A stretch of 64,000 nt of DNA, taken from positions 67,505,415-67,569,414 of the forward strand of contig NC_087062.1 of assembly GCF_963678635.1 (NCBI RefSeq), given 5' to 3'. Positions within the stretch are counted from its first letter, which is position 1. Every line of letters begins with the position of its first letter. The translations under genes and the position numbers were made by a program. Below, one piece after another: positions 21,951-33,100 of this stretch. The DNA is from Symsagittifera roscoffensis (lineage: Eukaryota; Xenacoelomorpha; Acoela; Convolutidae). Under the pieces are notes generated by a model, which saw only the letters and a list, made by a program, of their open reading frames with translations, searched no databases and had not been told where the DNA came from.

Positions 21951-22859
21951 AAAATAGTCTCTTTTCTAGTTCCAACTTGAAATGACTTTTGATTTTCTAA
22001 TTGGCAATAAAACGTGTCAGAATGAATAACAAGAGAACAAAATTTCGCATGTAAAGTTCCGCATTAAGTAGTTGGTAATGCTATCTTACAAGGGGGTGAA
22101 AAACCGGAAAAGAGCCAAAGCGTATTGTTAACATGTCTTCATTGCAATTTCCCAGCGAAAAAAAAAGAAAAGTAGCTTCAATAATTCGTATAAGTGCAAC
22201 GTTATTTCGCATCATTTTTTCACGAAGCAAATCGCGACTGATTTGCTTTTTTTAAAAGAAATTTCTGTCATTGTTTATATTACGGTAAAAAGCTATAAAG
22301 AATAAAACTCCACAGAATCTTTTTCAGTGTTTTATTTAAGATGGATACTCCAAAATTGGTAGTCAAAAAACAGTCGCTACCCACAAAATCAAAAAAAGAA
22401 GTTAATTGAATAAATCAAAAAAACAGGCAGCAAATAAATGCTTGACTTTACAAATAAGTTAATTTACATAGTATGCACTTCATGGGCAACATATTTTTTT
22501 TACTGGTATAACTACTTGCACAAAATAAAGTTAAAATTAAGACTATTGTTCAAAGTTACATCATTGTTCTGCTACTTGCACCTTAAATCAAATAAAACAA
22601 AACGCAATCAATTGAACTTCAATAATTTCAAGCAAAGATAGCCCAAAACGATAATCGGTAAACCTGAAAATCCTGCGCTCTGCGGCGAAGTTTTGATCGT
22701 TTTTGTCATCATTGCTTTAGTAGAACGTGGCAGAGGTCATGCCTTTTTCCCAATGCCAAACAATTCCATGCGCTGTTTTTAACCTTTTTACTTGCTCAAG
22801 CTTCCTGTGAACATGCTCAAGCTTCCAAGAAGGTCTGGGGTCAATTTAGCGTAAGAGTT
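21951..22859. other. Intergenic, nothing recognised
   Basis: AT-rich; a 67-codon frame at 22438 is Lys/Phe/Tyr-rich and not credible. CTTGCTCAAGCTTCC-like words are repeated at about 22792 and 22815. Confidence 0.5.
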
Positions 22860-23420
22860 AAAAATTTTTGCAACGAAGAATGTCTTCTCGAACCACCCGC
22901 CCCGCTCTCCGTAGGCTGCAATATCTAAACGGAATTCATCTCCGTTTATCACTTTCCTTAGCAAAAAGTTTCACCGTTCAGTCTTTCAACTTCAAAGTTT
23001 GTACAAACTTCTATCAAAAACTCGGTCGTGATATTTACCACTTCATCAACTACTATTTCGTGAAAACGACTGGTGGAGCACGACAGCACTTGCTCTATTG
23101 ACAGAATTCTTCCCATAAACACAGTAATGCCAAGATACTTCTATGAAGGTCCAATCAGATCGTAAGTTAAGAGCATCAAGAAATGCCGACTTGCTTGAAC
23201 AGAAATCGTGTTCTTCGGTTGGAAGAGTGGTCAGCCAATTTGACGCACTAATCGCATTGGCTAACTCAAATGCTTTAGCGTACATGGTGATAATTTATGA
23301 CTGCGAAATTATTTTTGCTTTGACTTGTTCCTCAGATTGTTTTTCAACCTGTTTTGAGGTTATCTTTGGAGCAGCTTGAACTTCTCTCATCTCGAATGCA
23401 TCAGATAAAAATTTTTCTTT
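22860..23420 (-). mobile_element. Fragment of an RT-associated transposon domain (non-LTR type), decayed
   Basis: On the minus strand 23285-23046 reads A-F-E-L-A-N-A-I-S-A-S-N-W-L-T-T-L-P, then F-L-D-A-L-N-L-R-S-D-W, and further down (about 22950-22865) R-L-D-I-A-A-Y-G-E-R-G-G-W-F-E-K-T-F-F. This succession (S-x-W-L-T-x-L-P; F-x-D-A-L-x-L-R; a C-x-C-G-like site degraded to C-V-Y-G; D-I-A-x-x-G; F-x-x-x-F-F) is a block I know from RT-encoding elements that are frequent in marine invertebrate genomes. Several stops and a frameshift break it. The exact transposon class should be checked. Confidence 0.6.
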
Positions 23421-23825
23421 TAAGATTGCATGAACTCTTTGAACTATTGGGATGGGATGCATCAGTTTCTGGGTGGATAACTATGATACGCGACCTTCAT
23501 ACCTAAAAATAAAAGCCAAAAAAGCTCTCTCTCGATATCACGGGTAGGCTTTCTACCAGTCAGTATTGGCAATAATTGGTTAATAAACGAATATTCGAAA
23601 GATTTGGGTTAAGTTTTTACCTGCAACCTTATTTTCGTAACGTTTGCACTAGTTGATTCCATTTAGTCATGAAAATGTTCATCAATGATGCTGCAAACTC
23701 ACTATAAGTTGTATCTTCGCAATTTTAGACAAATTTATCTGTTCAACTTGTCGCCCTACAGTTTTTGCTCTGAAACAAACTCTTTAAAGATTTTTGTAAC
23801 CCAACATAAACTGTTGATACTGTGA
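23421..23825. other. Intergenic, nothing recognised
   Basis: AT-rich; no frame or repeat of note. Confidence 0.5.
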
Positions 23826-23882
23826 TTTTTTAACGAATGGAGAAACAGGGCTTCGAACTAATGGGACCCCTATACAAATACT

Positions 23883-24435
23883 TTGTGGACACATATGGCG
23901 GTGCAAGACGACTGCAATCTGGTGGATAACAGACTGGCCGTACCAGTACAACTGCGACAGGCAGTACTAAAGAGGATACATCGAGGTCACCCGGGACAAG
24001 TGGCCCTGCTGGGGGTTTCACGATACTTGTGGTGGCCTCATATGCACAAACACATAGTGAATCTCGCTGAAGAATGCCGTAGTTGTACCAGATGTGGTAA
24101 GAACACAAAATATTTAATTCCTAAAAATTCATCAAAAACTCTACCACTGCTTACGCAGTCGGGTTCAACTTACAACAAGATTATGCGGGGCCATTAGAAA
24201 ATCATAATGGAAAAAAACCTACTTGCTTGTAGCTATAGATGAATTCTCGAAATTTCCGTCAGTGAAAGTAACAAAATCGACAGGCGGAGGGTGTACTGTG
24301 AAATTTTTCCGAGCATATATTGACACGCAGACAACCCGGAATCAATCCGATCAGACCAATTTTCGGGCTTCAACGCGAACACACTTGAAAAATTTTGCTC
24401 TGAAAATAATATTGAACAAAAGTTCTGTCCAGTGA
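23883..24435 (+). pseudogene. pol: Integrase remnant (HHCC and part of catalytic core)
   Basis: 23883-24197 encodes R-I-H-R-G-H-P-G-Q ... C-R-S-C-T-R-C, the H-x-H/C-C zinc-binding part of a Ty3-type integrase, with a W-W-P between. After a frameshift near 24190, 24223-24310 reads L-V-A-I-D-E-F-S-K-F-P, the strand with the first catalytic Asp. The core then breaks off; the second Asp and the Glu are missing. Confidence 0.8.
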
Positions 24436-25127
24436 TCGATGGTAAAAACAGGTCGACGTCAGAAATAGGGTCGACGGTAAAGATTTCCGCAGGATCGATA
24501 TACCGGAAGTCAGATATCGCAGAAGCAGAAATCAGCCTACAACCAGAACCAACACAAGGATCGAGTAAGAGCTCATCAGCAGAGCCACGGAAAAAACTTC
24601 AAAAAATAAGCTCACCGGAAAAACTGCAGGAGAGTGACTCAGATGAAGAACTGCAACGACAGGCGCAGCAGGCCGATTTTTCGTACCCAAAAGAACGTTT
24701 TCAACAGAGTACCACCATCGTAACCTCAAAGGATACAGAAGCTGGGGGGACTGAACTTCGCCATCAAGAGAGATGAACCAAACACAGGGGGAAAAAGAAT
24801 GAGAAGAAGACAAAAAAAGAAAAAACACGGAAAAAAGGGAAACCGGAAATAATCGACAGACAAGCGGTTGCAGAAACAACTACCAAAGACACAAAATTAA
24901 GCTCAACGCCCAGAAAACAACAGAAAAGCAACCTAAAGAAAGTGGTCATGTCCACTAAACCCGAAGATACTCCGGATTATTCCAGAATCGAAACCTTGCA
25001 CCGACAGAATGGAAAAAGCCTGGCAGATCAAGTGGTTAAGAGGAGAGAACAGAAGGTGGCCGATGAACTGAGAGGCAAAAACCAATCTGTGGGCGAACGA
25101 GACAAACAATCCGAAAATGAAATTTGA
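24432..25127 (+). pseudogene. Hydrophilic C-terminal tail of the Ty3-like pol, broken
   Basis: 24432-24776 and 24942-25127 encode Lys/Glu/Ser-rich, charged sequence between the integrase core and the LTR (S-S-S-A-E-P-R-K-K, then R-E-Q-K-V-A-D-E-L-R-G-K). The position suggests the tail of the polyprotein. No fold is recognised and the link across 24777-24941 is not clean. Confidence 0.45.
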
Positions 25128-25221
25128 AATTACCAATTTTTTTTTAAACTGAGCTTAAAAACACTTATTGTTATTATGAATTATTCCTATATTATAGAAA
25201 AAAATTTCACTGGAGGGGGTA

Positions 25222-25458
25222 TGTGATGCTGCTACTGCAATAGCAATAATGTGACGTAACCTTCAGCTAATTATTCTACTTATTTTATCTCATTGTTCAA
25301 GGTCACGGTAACTAAGATCTTCAGTTAACCGCTGAGAGATCAGACTTACATCAGCCTATATAGATCTCAGCAGTTCTCAAATGAGAAAACTGTTTATTCA
25401 AGAAAAAATTTGGAATTATAATTTAGTTTTCCAACAAGATACCTCGTAGGATATCACA
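25222..25458 (+). repeat. 3' LTR of the truncated Ty3-like element
   Basis: Begins TGTGATGCTG and ends AGGATATCACA, so the ends carry the short inverted repeat TGTGAT/ATCACA; it directly follows the polypurine tract CTGGAGGGGGTA. A TATA-like box (CCTATATAGATC) lies at about 25353. Confidence 0.75.
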
Positions 25459-25789
25459 CTATTACAATTCTTTTTCGGACTAGTTTCCGAGTTTCACTTT
25501 TACTGCCGAAATTTGCATGCTGTTTTATTTGTAGTATTCACTCTTTTAATTGCTTTTAGCATGTCTAGAAAATTTATAAAGTAATAAATGACAAAGGGAT
25601 CATTCAGCAACCTAGCGAAGTGGGCGGTCTTTTCTTAAAAAAACCTGCCTAAATGGTTTTGAGAAAAACTAATTTTCTGCGAAAACCCAAAGCGTCGCAG
25701 ACAAATAATCATACAGAAACCAATTTCCATGCATTTTCATAATTATTACTGCCTCACTTTTTTGGATCAATGTTTTGACTTTTCCGAGG

Positions 25790-26255
25790 GCTTGTGTAGA
25801 AAAAAATTGGGCGTAGCCGCTGATACAGGGGTCTCTTTTAACTCCTTATTTCAATTGAACCCAAAATCTCTGATTTGGTACGGCAGTTTTCGAAAATAGT
25901 CAGTGTTAGAACTTTTTTGTGTAAAAATTTGGGCGTAGCTGTTTATGCAGGGGAGTTTCCCCACAAACAGTTTTTCGATTGCATGCAAAATCTCAGACTT
26001 GTCGAGGTTCTTTTCGGAAACTTGTCGGAAACGAAAAAAAGTCCCCACTGTTCAAACCGTTCCCCACAGACTTTTTCGAAGGCTGTAGAAAAAAAAGAGC
26101 AGGGTAAAGAGACACTCGTAAAATCTGTATGCGCACAAGGAAGTGGGCGGTTTTTCAATTGGACCATTTTTTTGGAATTCAGTTAAGTAGTTTTCGAGAA
26201 AAAGTGAAGTCTTTTTCAAACCGTCCCACAAAAGTAATATAAAAATCATTCCCAT
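25790..26255 (+). repeat. Degenerate ~120 bp tandem repeat (GGGCGTAGC family)
   Basis: AATTGGGCGTAGCCGCTGATA-like boxes followed by CAGGGGtcTC recur at about 25806 and 25926, each followed by TTTTCGAttGaacCCAAAATCTC-like sequence. Related boxes recur at 54650, 54960 and 55090. Short frames over it are not credible genes. Confidence 0.6.
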
Positions 26256-26897
26256 AAATTTTCTTGGTACCTGTTCTGATTAAACAAGAGTTTTTGGAAA
26301 TAAATGACAGGCATCAATTTTGGCAAGGCCCCGAGCTGCTTACAGTGACCTTTCTCAGATTTAAGACAAGATTGTGTGCGCCTTTTCTCTTAATGCACCT
26401 TGCGTTGTTATTTATTTCTGTTTTAAGAATTCTGAAATCTAGTTGGGAGCGTAGTGAAAAAGAACTTTGCATTTGGATGTTTTTAGAAAGAATCAGGAAG
26501 CACAAATGAGCTTCGAATGGCGGCATGTGATGTGGTAAATTAAAAGTTTTTTGAACCGTGATTTGTGTGTTTTTAGGAAAAACCCGATTGAAAAAAACCG
26601 GTTTGCAATTTAATCAACAAAAGGTCGTCAAAAACAAATTCATAATTTTGTCTCAAAACTGTTTTCTGGTCTAATAAGGTTCTGATTTCTGTATTTACTT
26701 TTGATTAACATCTTCACGTAAAGAAAATATACAATATTTAACTGAGCTTTAATTTCGATTGCAATTAATTCATCCATTTGATTGGTTTGACAACTGCTAC
26801 CCATAGGAACTACAAAATGGAGACCAAATTTGAATCACAAGGTCCTCCTTTTCTTTTCGGGAATGTTGGTTCATATATCTCTCTGCTATCTGTCTGC

Positions 26898-29600
26898 TTA
26901 TCGGGTGATGGTGTTGAACTGTTGGAAGAAGGCGGCGGTCGGGGGGTTGATGTAGACTTGTTTGTCCAGGAACTCCTTGTGTGCTTTTTGTTCCATGGCC
27001 AATTTCAGATTCTCTTCAGCAACATCTTTGTTCCGGTTTCTCAACTGCCTTCCCTGTTCTCGTTCCAGCACCATTCCGGCTAAATAAAAATTGAATTGGA
27101 TAAAAAAATAATCCAAGAAAACTGGATCAATTAGTAATTTATATTTTCACTGAGGTTCCTGAAAAAAAAATAAAAAAATCTTTTTGGTGCAAGTAAAAGT
27201 TAAATTCTGCCTCAATTTTCTGCCTCAATAACTGAAATTGAATATCGAGCTTGAATGAAAAAATAGGCAACAAGCAGTTGGAAAAGAGTCATGAACGCAA
27301 GGAAATACAAAAAAAAGCACTTGTTTTTTGAAAAAACTTTAACGTTCGAATTTCAAAGTATAAAATATATGGCCTTTAAAAGCTTTGTAGTTCAAAAACA
27401 ATTCATTATTGACGCTTTTACACTAAAACTAGCTCAACCAACTGGCCTCAGCCAACATACGACTTTTCTCTATCAGGAAGTCGAAAAAAAAACTTGAAAA
27501 TGATGCATCAAAACTATGCATTGAAGACTTTTTCTGTGCATGAGTTAGTCGACATCTAAATTTAAAAAAACGCCCATTCAAGAAAAAAATTCAATCAACA
27601 AAATTGCCAAAAATAAAAAAAATTAAGTATTTTGTTACAAATTTTTAACCAATAAAAGTCATAACACAGCAATCAGGCAGTTGGAAAAATGTAAAAGAAC
27701 AAGGAAATCGAGAGCAAAATGATAAAAAAAACTTTGAAATCATTTTAACTTTCGAACTCCAAAGAAAAAAATGGCCATGCGGCTGTTTCAATTTCAAGAA
27801 CAGCTTGAGATGGAAATTTTTGAAAGAAATAACAAAATTTGAGAAAACTGGATCAATGGGTAATTTTTTTCATTCCACTGAGAAAACTGAAAATCAAAAT
27901 CCACGTTCGAAACTAGAAGTCGATCACGTTTTTTGTCACTTTTACACTTATGCAGTTCGATAGTGGAATTTGCCTACTTTTTAAAAAAGGAAGTGAAATG
28001 AACAGAAGAAAATCAAAACCAAACCGCAAAAATAAATTAAATTTGAGCTTAAAAAACTTTCAAATTTTAAGGTTTTTCCTGAAAAAAAAAACAGAATCAT
28101 CTCTCAGTCGTAAGCTGTTAGGATTTTGCTCCATTATATATTTTCATAGTTAATTATGGGCGGAAAAAGTACAACAAAATAATCAATTATAGCATGGCAA
28201 ACTAGCCAAAAAAAAGAGACAAAAGCCCCTAAGTCAAAAAATATCTTAAGAATCTCTGAAAAATACATCTATTAAAAAAATCTTGAAAATCGAAAGTTTC
28301 ACAACCGATGCGCAAATAAAAAAAAATTATTCCGCCCGTCAAACGACGCAGTATGAGCAAACAAAGCTGATATAAAAAAAAACTGAGACCCTTTGAGTAA
28401 AGAAAAAGTGTGAGCGAAAATACAACAATAAAGTAAAATATTAACCCATTTTCTTCCAAAGTGTCCAAAATTTTGATCTGACTTGACTAAACCAAAGTTC
28501 ATGGGTAGAGGTTTTTTATGGAATAGAAAAAATGTTTAATAACTAATCTAACATTTTGAGCAAGATAAACTGTTAGACATCAAATTTTGCGCTTGTTGAA
28601 GGAGCGGTTTAAAGGGGACTTTAAAGGGTAAACACCACCCACCTTTTGCGTGCAGATTAGCCTGTTTTTCCCACTCTTCATCCTCCCGTTTCTGCTGTGC
28701 CTCTCGCTCCTTCCTTTCATCCTCCTGGATCTTCTGGTTCTTCCTAATCTCCGCAATCTGTTCTGGAGTCATTCCCTTCCACCTATCTGGGATAACTCGG
28801 TGAGGACCGAAGGCACTCGTGGAGATGTTTGGATTTTCGGTCAGGAAATCTCCGTGCACGTGATTAGCTATTTCCGTTAGCTTGTCATCCATCTCTCTTC
28901 GTTTATCTAACTCTTTCTGGTTATTGACTTCATCTGACAACGCTTTGTTGTAATTCGATTGTGCGGTGACAATCGCCTTTCGGCAGGCCATTTCGGCTTT
29001 TTGAAGCTCCATTGCGCGGTTGTCCAGCTCGATTTGTTTCTTGTCGTACAGCATGTCGGCTCTTCGTTTTTTCTCTTCGGCCTTTCGTCGCTCCTCGGCT
29101 TGCTGCTTGGACCATTCGCGCATCTGTTCCTGCTGAAGTTTTCTTCGTGCAGGGTTGTTCAAGTCTTCACCCTCAAATTTTTGAAGTGAGGAGAGGGTAC
29201 AACGGGGGTCATCGTCATGAACCCGAGCAGGTTTATCCTTCTTGAGTGAATCAGGGTCGTAGAGATCAAACTCCCGACGAGTATTTGGCTGCTGATGCAT
29301 ATTTCTGTACTCGTTTAGAGCTTTGTTCAGTCGTCTAATGTCAGCTTCTTGTCGTTTCTGGAGCAGTTGCGCGATTTTATCATTTCGGATCATGTCATTA
29401 GCAAATGCTTCGTGACGGCGACGTTCCATCTCCTCGCGCATCCGACGATCCCGTTCCTGCTCCTGGACCGCCTGGAGGTCGATGCCGATAGTACGAACTT
29501 TGGCATTGAAGATTCGGCTCTGGCGCTGAAGTTCCCGCTGGCGACGGGCTTCGATGGCCTCGAACTCTTTCTTGTCAATCGGTAAGTCTAGCTTGTACAT
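26898..29600 (-). CDS. RIBC: RIB43A-like coiled-coil protein (RIBC family)
   Basis: Two coding exons: 29600-28643 (donor GTGGGT at 28642) and 27079-26898 (acceptor TTTAG). The split codon joins as Ala (G|CC); the product is 379 residues, the usual length of RIBC1/RIBC2. The start is the Met of M-Y-K-L-D-L-P (ATG at 29600-29598), the typical family N-terminus; an upstream in-frame Met gives a non-homologous leader. Nearly the whole chain is Arg/Glu/Gln/Lys-rich coiled coil: S-R-I-F-N-A-K near residue 34, then long helices, W-K-G-M-T-P-E-Q mid-C-terminal, and the conserved end Y-I-N-P-P-T-A-A-F-F-Q-Q-F-N-T. RIB43A proteins are microtubule inner proteins of ciliary and flagellar doublets, in the protofilament ribbon region where tektins lie. 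It is divergent to tektin-2. Confidence 0.95.
27110..28010 (+). repeat. Interspersed repeat (CAGTTGGAAAA...GTTCGATAGTGG family) in the RIBC intron
   Basis: GCAGTTGGAAAAGAGTCATGA (27272) and a second start (27677), ACTGGATCAATnnGTAATTTT (27122 and 27847), and GAAGTCGATCACGTTTTTTGT to GTTCGATAGTGGAATTTGCC (27918-27975) define a family with copies at 34545, 54150, 60110 and 63600. Confidence 0.7.
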
Positions 29601-30139
29601 TTTTGATGTTGTAGGTAATAATTTTTTAGATATAAACGTAATAATATAACAAAGTTTTAAATGCAACAATGATTTTTTCAATCAAATGTTTTTGCACAAC
29701 AATGGTGGTTTTACGTGTATGCAAAAAACGCATGTGCTATTTGATAACGCACTTTGAAATTATGGTTTTAAATCAAATATGCACCTTCAATATTTTATAT
29801 AAAAATAGAGAATAATACATTCTGTATACACCAGCTGCTTAGAAACTGCGAACGAACACAAGCGGAATAAAACCGATTAAATAAGCAAGTTCTGTATTTT
29901 TTTACAGAATAAGAAGCAAGGTAAGCTCGGAGTAATGCTCGTGTGTTTTTTTAAAATTTATCTAGCGTGAATCAATACACGTGCGTTTTCGAGATTTTTT
30001 CATATAATTTTTTTAATATAATCCGAGAGCTCGCTGGATTATTGGCAGGATTCATATGTAAAATATCTATGTTATAGATAGTGAAAATAAACAGTTAGGT
30101 AAACAATCTGATTAGTCTGAAGCAAACAAACATTTTAAA
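29601..30139. promoter_or_regulatory. Bidirectional promoter interval between RIB43A and tektin-2
   Basis: 539 bp separate the two ATGs on opposite strands. Four overlapping or adjacent forkhead-type cores lie in 46 bp just before the tektin ATG: ATAAACA (30087-30093), GTAAACA (30099-30105), GCAAACA (30122-30128) and ACAAACA (30126-30132). FOXJ1, a forkhead factor, drives motile-cilia genes in animals. I see no good RFX X-box. A CAAG|GTAAGC donor-like site at about 29922 may mark a 5' UTR intron of the tektin transcript. Confidence 0.6.
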
Positions 30140-33100
30140 ATGGCGACCCAGAGTAAGCCCAGTGATCACTTTACCCTTGGGGATTGGAACACCTCAAATT
30201 TTACCATCGCCACCAATGCGGAGAGGGGCAGAGACACTTCTTTTGCAGTCAGACAGGATGGCAGACACCTGATTAATGACACAGGAATCATCACAAGGTA
30301 AGATGTTTTTTTTTTCGTTAATTACAACCGTCAAAAAAGATATTGATTTCCAATAATAAACTGCGAGGTCGCGGTTTGATTGAATCTAAAAAAAAAAAAC
30401 AAATAAAAAATACAGCTGAATTTTTTTAGTAAACCGCGTCAACCATCCGGGGTCCAGGTGAAAGTAGATCCGGGGTCCAGGTGCTCATTTTATATTTCGA
30501 CTTTCAAAGTGGTCGACCAAAAATGAATAGTAGAGACAGGGGGTTTCGATCGAGCTCGATCGAAAAATAACGATTGTGTCGCGGTAATTCGTCAAAAAGA
30601 AATTTTTTTTTCAAATATATATATATATATATTTTTTAGAATTGTGAGCTCAAATTGCAAACCAGTACTCCAAAAGTTGGATGAAAAACACCTCAAAAGT
30701 AGTTAATCTCTAGAAAGCAATTAAATTGGCAATAGCTCTAATCATTTCATTCTGATAAGAAAAACATCACAAGATGTTACCCGAAAAGCATGAATTATAA
30801 TGTTTAGATTCGGATAACTCATGTTGTTTGAAAATCGAAACAAACCCAAATTCAGTCGAGCACGGTTGAGACACATCTTGATTGGGTCGAGCACGATTTT
30901 TTTGGTCGGGCACGGTCGAAACATATCTTGCTTGGGTTGAGCACGAACGAGCCTATTTGTCTCGGTTGAACACAGTCGAAGCATACCAAAATTTGGTCGA
31001 GACGGTGGAAACTAACCATTTTTTGGTTGAGACGGTCAAAACATAAAGTGAGCATCTCGAACCGGAGTTCTGAATTATAGAAAAAACACTCCCATTGCAA
31101 CTTGCAACAAAAAAACACCTCGCAAAGATTGACAACTAACAAAATTTAAGAAAAGCCACGACTCACATAAAAAGAACACGACTGCTCGTATATCAGGGCA
31201 AAACCCCCGAATGTTCAGACTGCCCCTTATCTGGTCTCGAATAATTTTTTTTCATTTTTTGATAAATTGTAAATTCTGTAATGACAATATCAAATGCAAG
31301 AGCCACCACTTGAGAGGAAAAAATATGATCAATTGAAGTTGGCTTCAATTAAGTTGGAGCAAACATGAGTGCGGATAATTTGCCAAACATAACAAGTTCG
31401 CGTACTGAAACTATCAAATTATTGTTGGAGCTGCGACAACGTCCGCATTTATTCCAATGCAAGCACATTCACATAGCAATCTAAAAATTTCTGGATCGAT
31501 ACCCGTACGCTGTCAATTTTTGTAAAATCGTCCTGAAACTAAAAAGCCACCCGAGGCATTTATAGTCTTCTTGTTTTTCGATAGTCCAAAATAAAATGGC
31601 AAACACTGATTCATGCGCTTCATAACGACTCTTTGCCAAATGAATGCGCGGTGGAGCAAACGGTAGCTACTTGCGATGTCGCGGTTGCAACAAGTTTTTA
31701 ACTTAAAAAAAAAATTGTTTTTTTTTTCCTTCAATTTTGCGAGTTGTCTCAAGATATAAAAAACCTACAACTAATTAAGCGAAAAAAGATGCGTTTTGTA
31801 AATTTTCTTCCTTTGTTTTTAATAGTAAAAAAAAAAATTCAACCTTTTTTCAATTTTTTTTTATTTACTACATCTCNNNNNNNNNNNNNNNNNNNNNNNN
31901 NNNNNNNNNNNNNNNNNNNNNNNNNNNNNNNNNNNNNNNNNNNNNNNNNNNNNNNNNNNNNNNNNNNNNNNNNNNNNNNNNNNNNNNNNNNNNNNNNNNN
32001 NNNNNNNNNNNNNNNNNNNNNNNNNNNNNNNNNNNNNNNNNNNNNNNNNNNNNNNNNNNNNNNNNNNNNNNNNNNNAGTTGACAGCTTTTCATATTTAAG
32101 CAGTTACTCGCTCGCTTTATTCGCTTCACATTAGACTAAAAATCAAAATTTTTGAAACCGGTTTTTCTCGAGACCGGTTTTTTTTGGAAATTTTAAAACA
32201 TCATATCGATCGAAACACGCTTAAAGAGCTTTTTTATGGTATAGCAATCAACAACCTTGCTCCGAAGTGTATTTTTGGGAAAAAAACATTATTACATCCA
32301 AATACAAATTCCTACCCATTTTCATTAGTTGGGACTAGAAGAACTTCAACACGAATGTAAAACTACTCCACTGATATGAAGTTAAATGCGTGTGGTTGAT
32401 ATCAAGGGCCTGAAATCAGTTTGGTTGCTTCAGGTGGAACCAGCAAGACAACAAGACACGACTGGAGAACAGATGTGACGACATCCAGAAATGGCGGGAT
32501 AGACTGGAGGAGTCACGTGACCAGCTGGATGAGGAGATAGCGAGACTGAAGGCGGACAAGGAAGTATGTGAGAGGGCACTGGAGGCCAAGGCACTGCCTC
32601 TGGATGTGGCCAACCAGGCACTCACCACCAGAGAGGGCAGACTGAAGATAGACTTGGTGGACGACATACCCACTGCCGAATTGAGAAAGGTTTGAAAAAA
32701 AACCAACTCAACAACCTTCACCGCTTCCCTAGTATACCACATCCCTGTCCAAGCCCCAACCGTAACCACGTGCGACGCATAACACCGCACTATTTTATCA
32801 TGATTCTGAACAACTGTCATATGTCGGCGTTTTTCCCCAAACCACGGATAAACGACCTGGATCTCCTAGTTTTGAAATTATTTTTCACAGATGATTTTTT
32901 CTAACTCAAGCCATCAGGTTATTTATGTATCCAAAAAGTTCATTTAGAAGGCTCTAGTCCTAAGTAAAATTGAATAACTCGCGTGAAATCCAAAGTCAGG
33001 GCTAGTAAACTTACAAATTACCAGAGTAAATCAACAACACTTACAATTACAATGAAAATTGCTTACAGCTAAAAACAGTCCGTGGTGTGACAACTAAGCT

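Larger units (their letters stand above)
23826..25458 (+). mobile_element. 5'-truncated Ty3/Gypsy-like element: integrase remnant plus 3' LTR
   Basis: Only the 3' end of a retrotransposon remains: integrase zinc-binding part (about 23970-24100), a piece of the core, a hydrophilic tail (24432-25127), a purine tract CTGGAGGGGGT (25210-25220) and a 237 bp LTR. No second LTR lies upstream. It is different from the giant element: its codons are GC-richer. Confidence 0.8.

Noticed and set aside
28229-28502. 79- and 67-codon minus-strand frames in front of the RIB43A intron
   Set aside because: Phe/Leu-rich translation of AT-rich intron DNA; the conserved RIB43A junction skips it.
30852-31142. 96-codon minus-strand open frame with repeated residues
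   Set aside because: Produced by the GGTCGAGCACGG minisatellite in tektin-2 intron 1.
31744-32129. Open frames across the N run
   Set aside because: Most of the translation is unknown bases.
32416-32820. 134-codon minus-strand open frame
   Set aside because: Antisense of tektin-2 exon 2, whose sense reading is certain.
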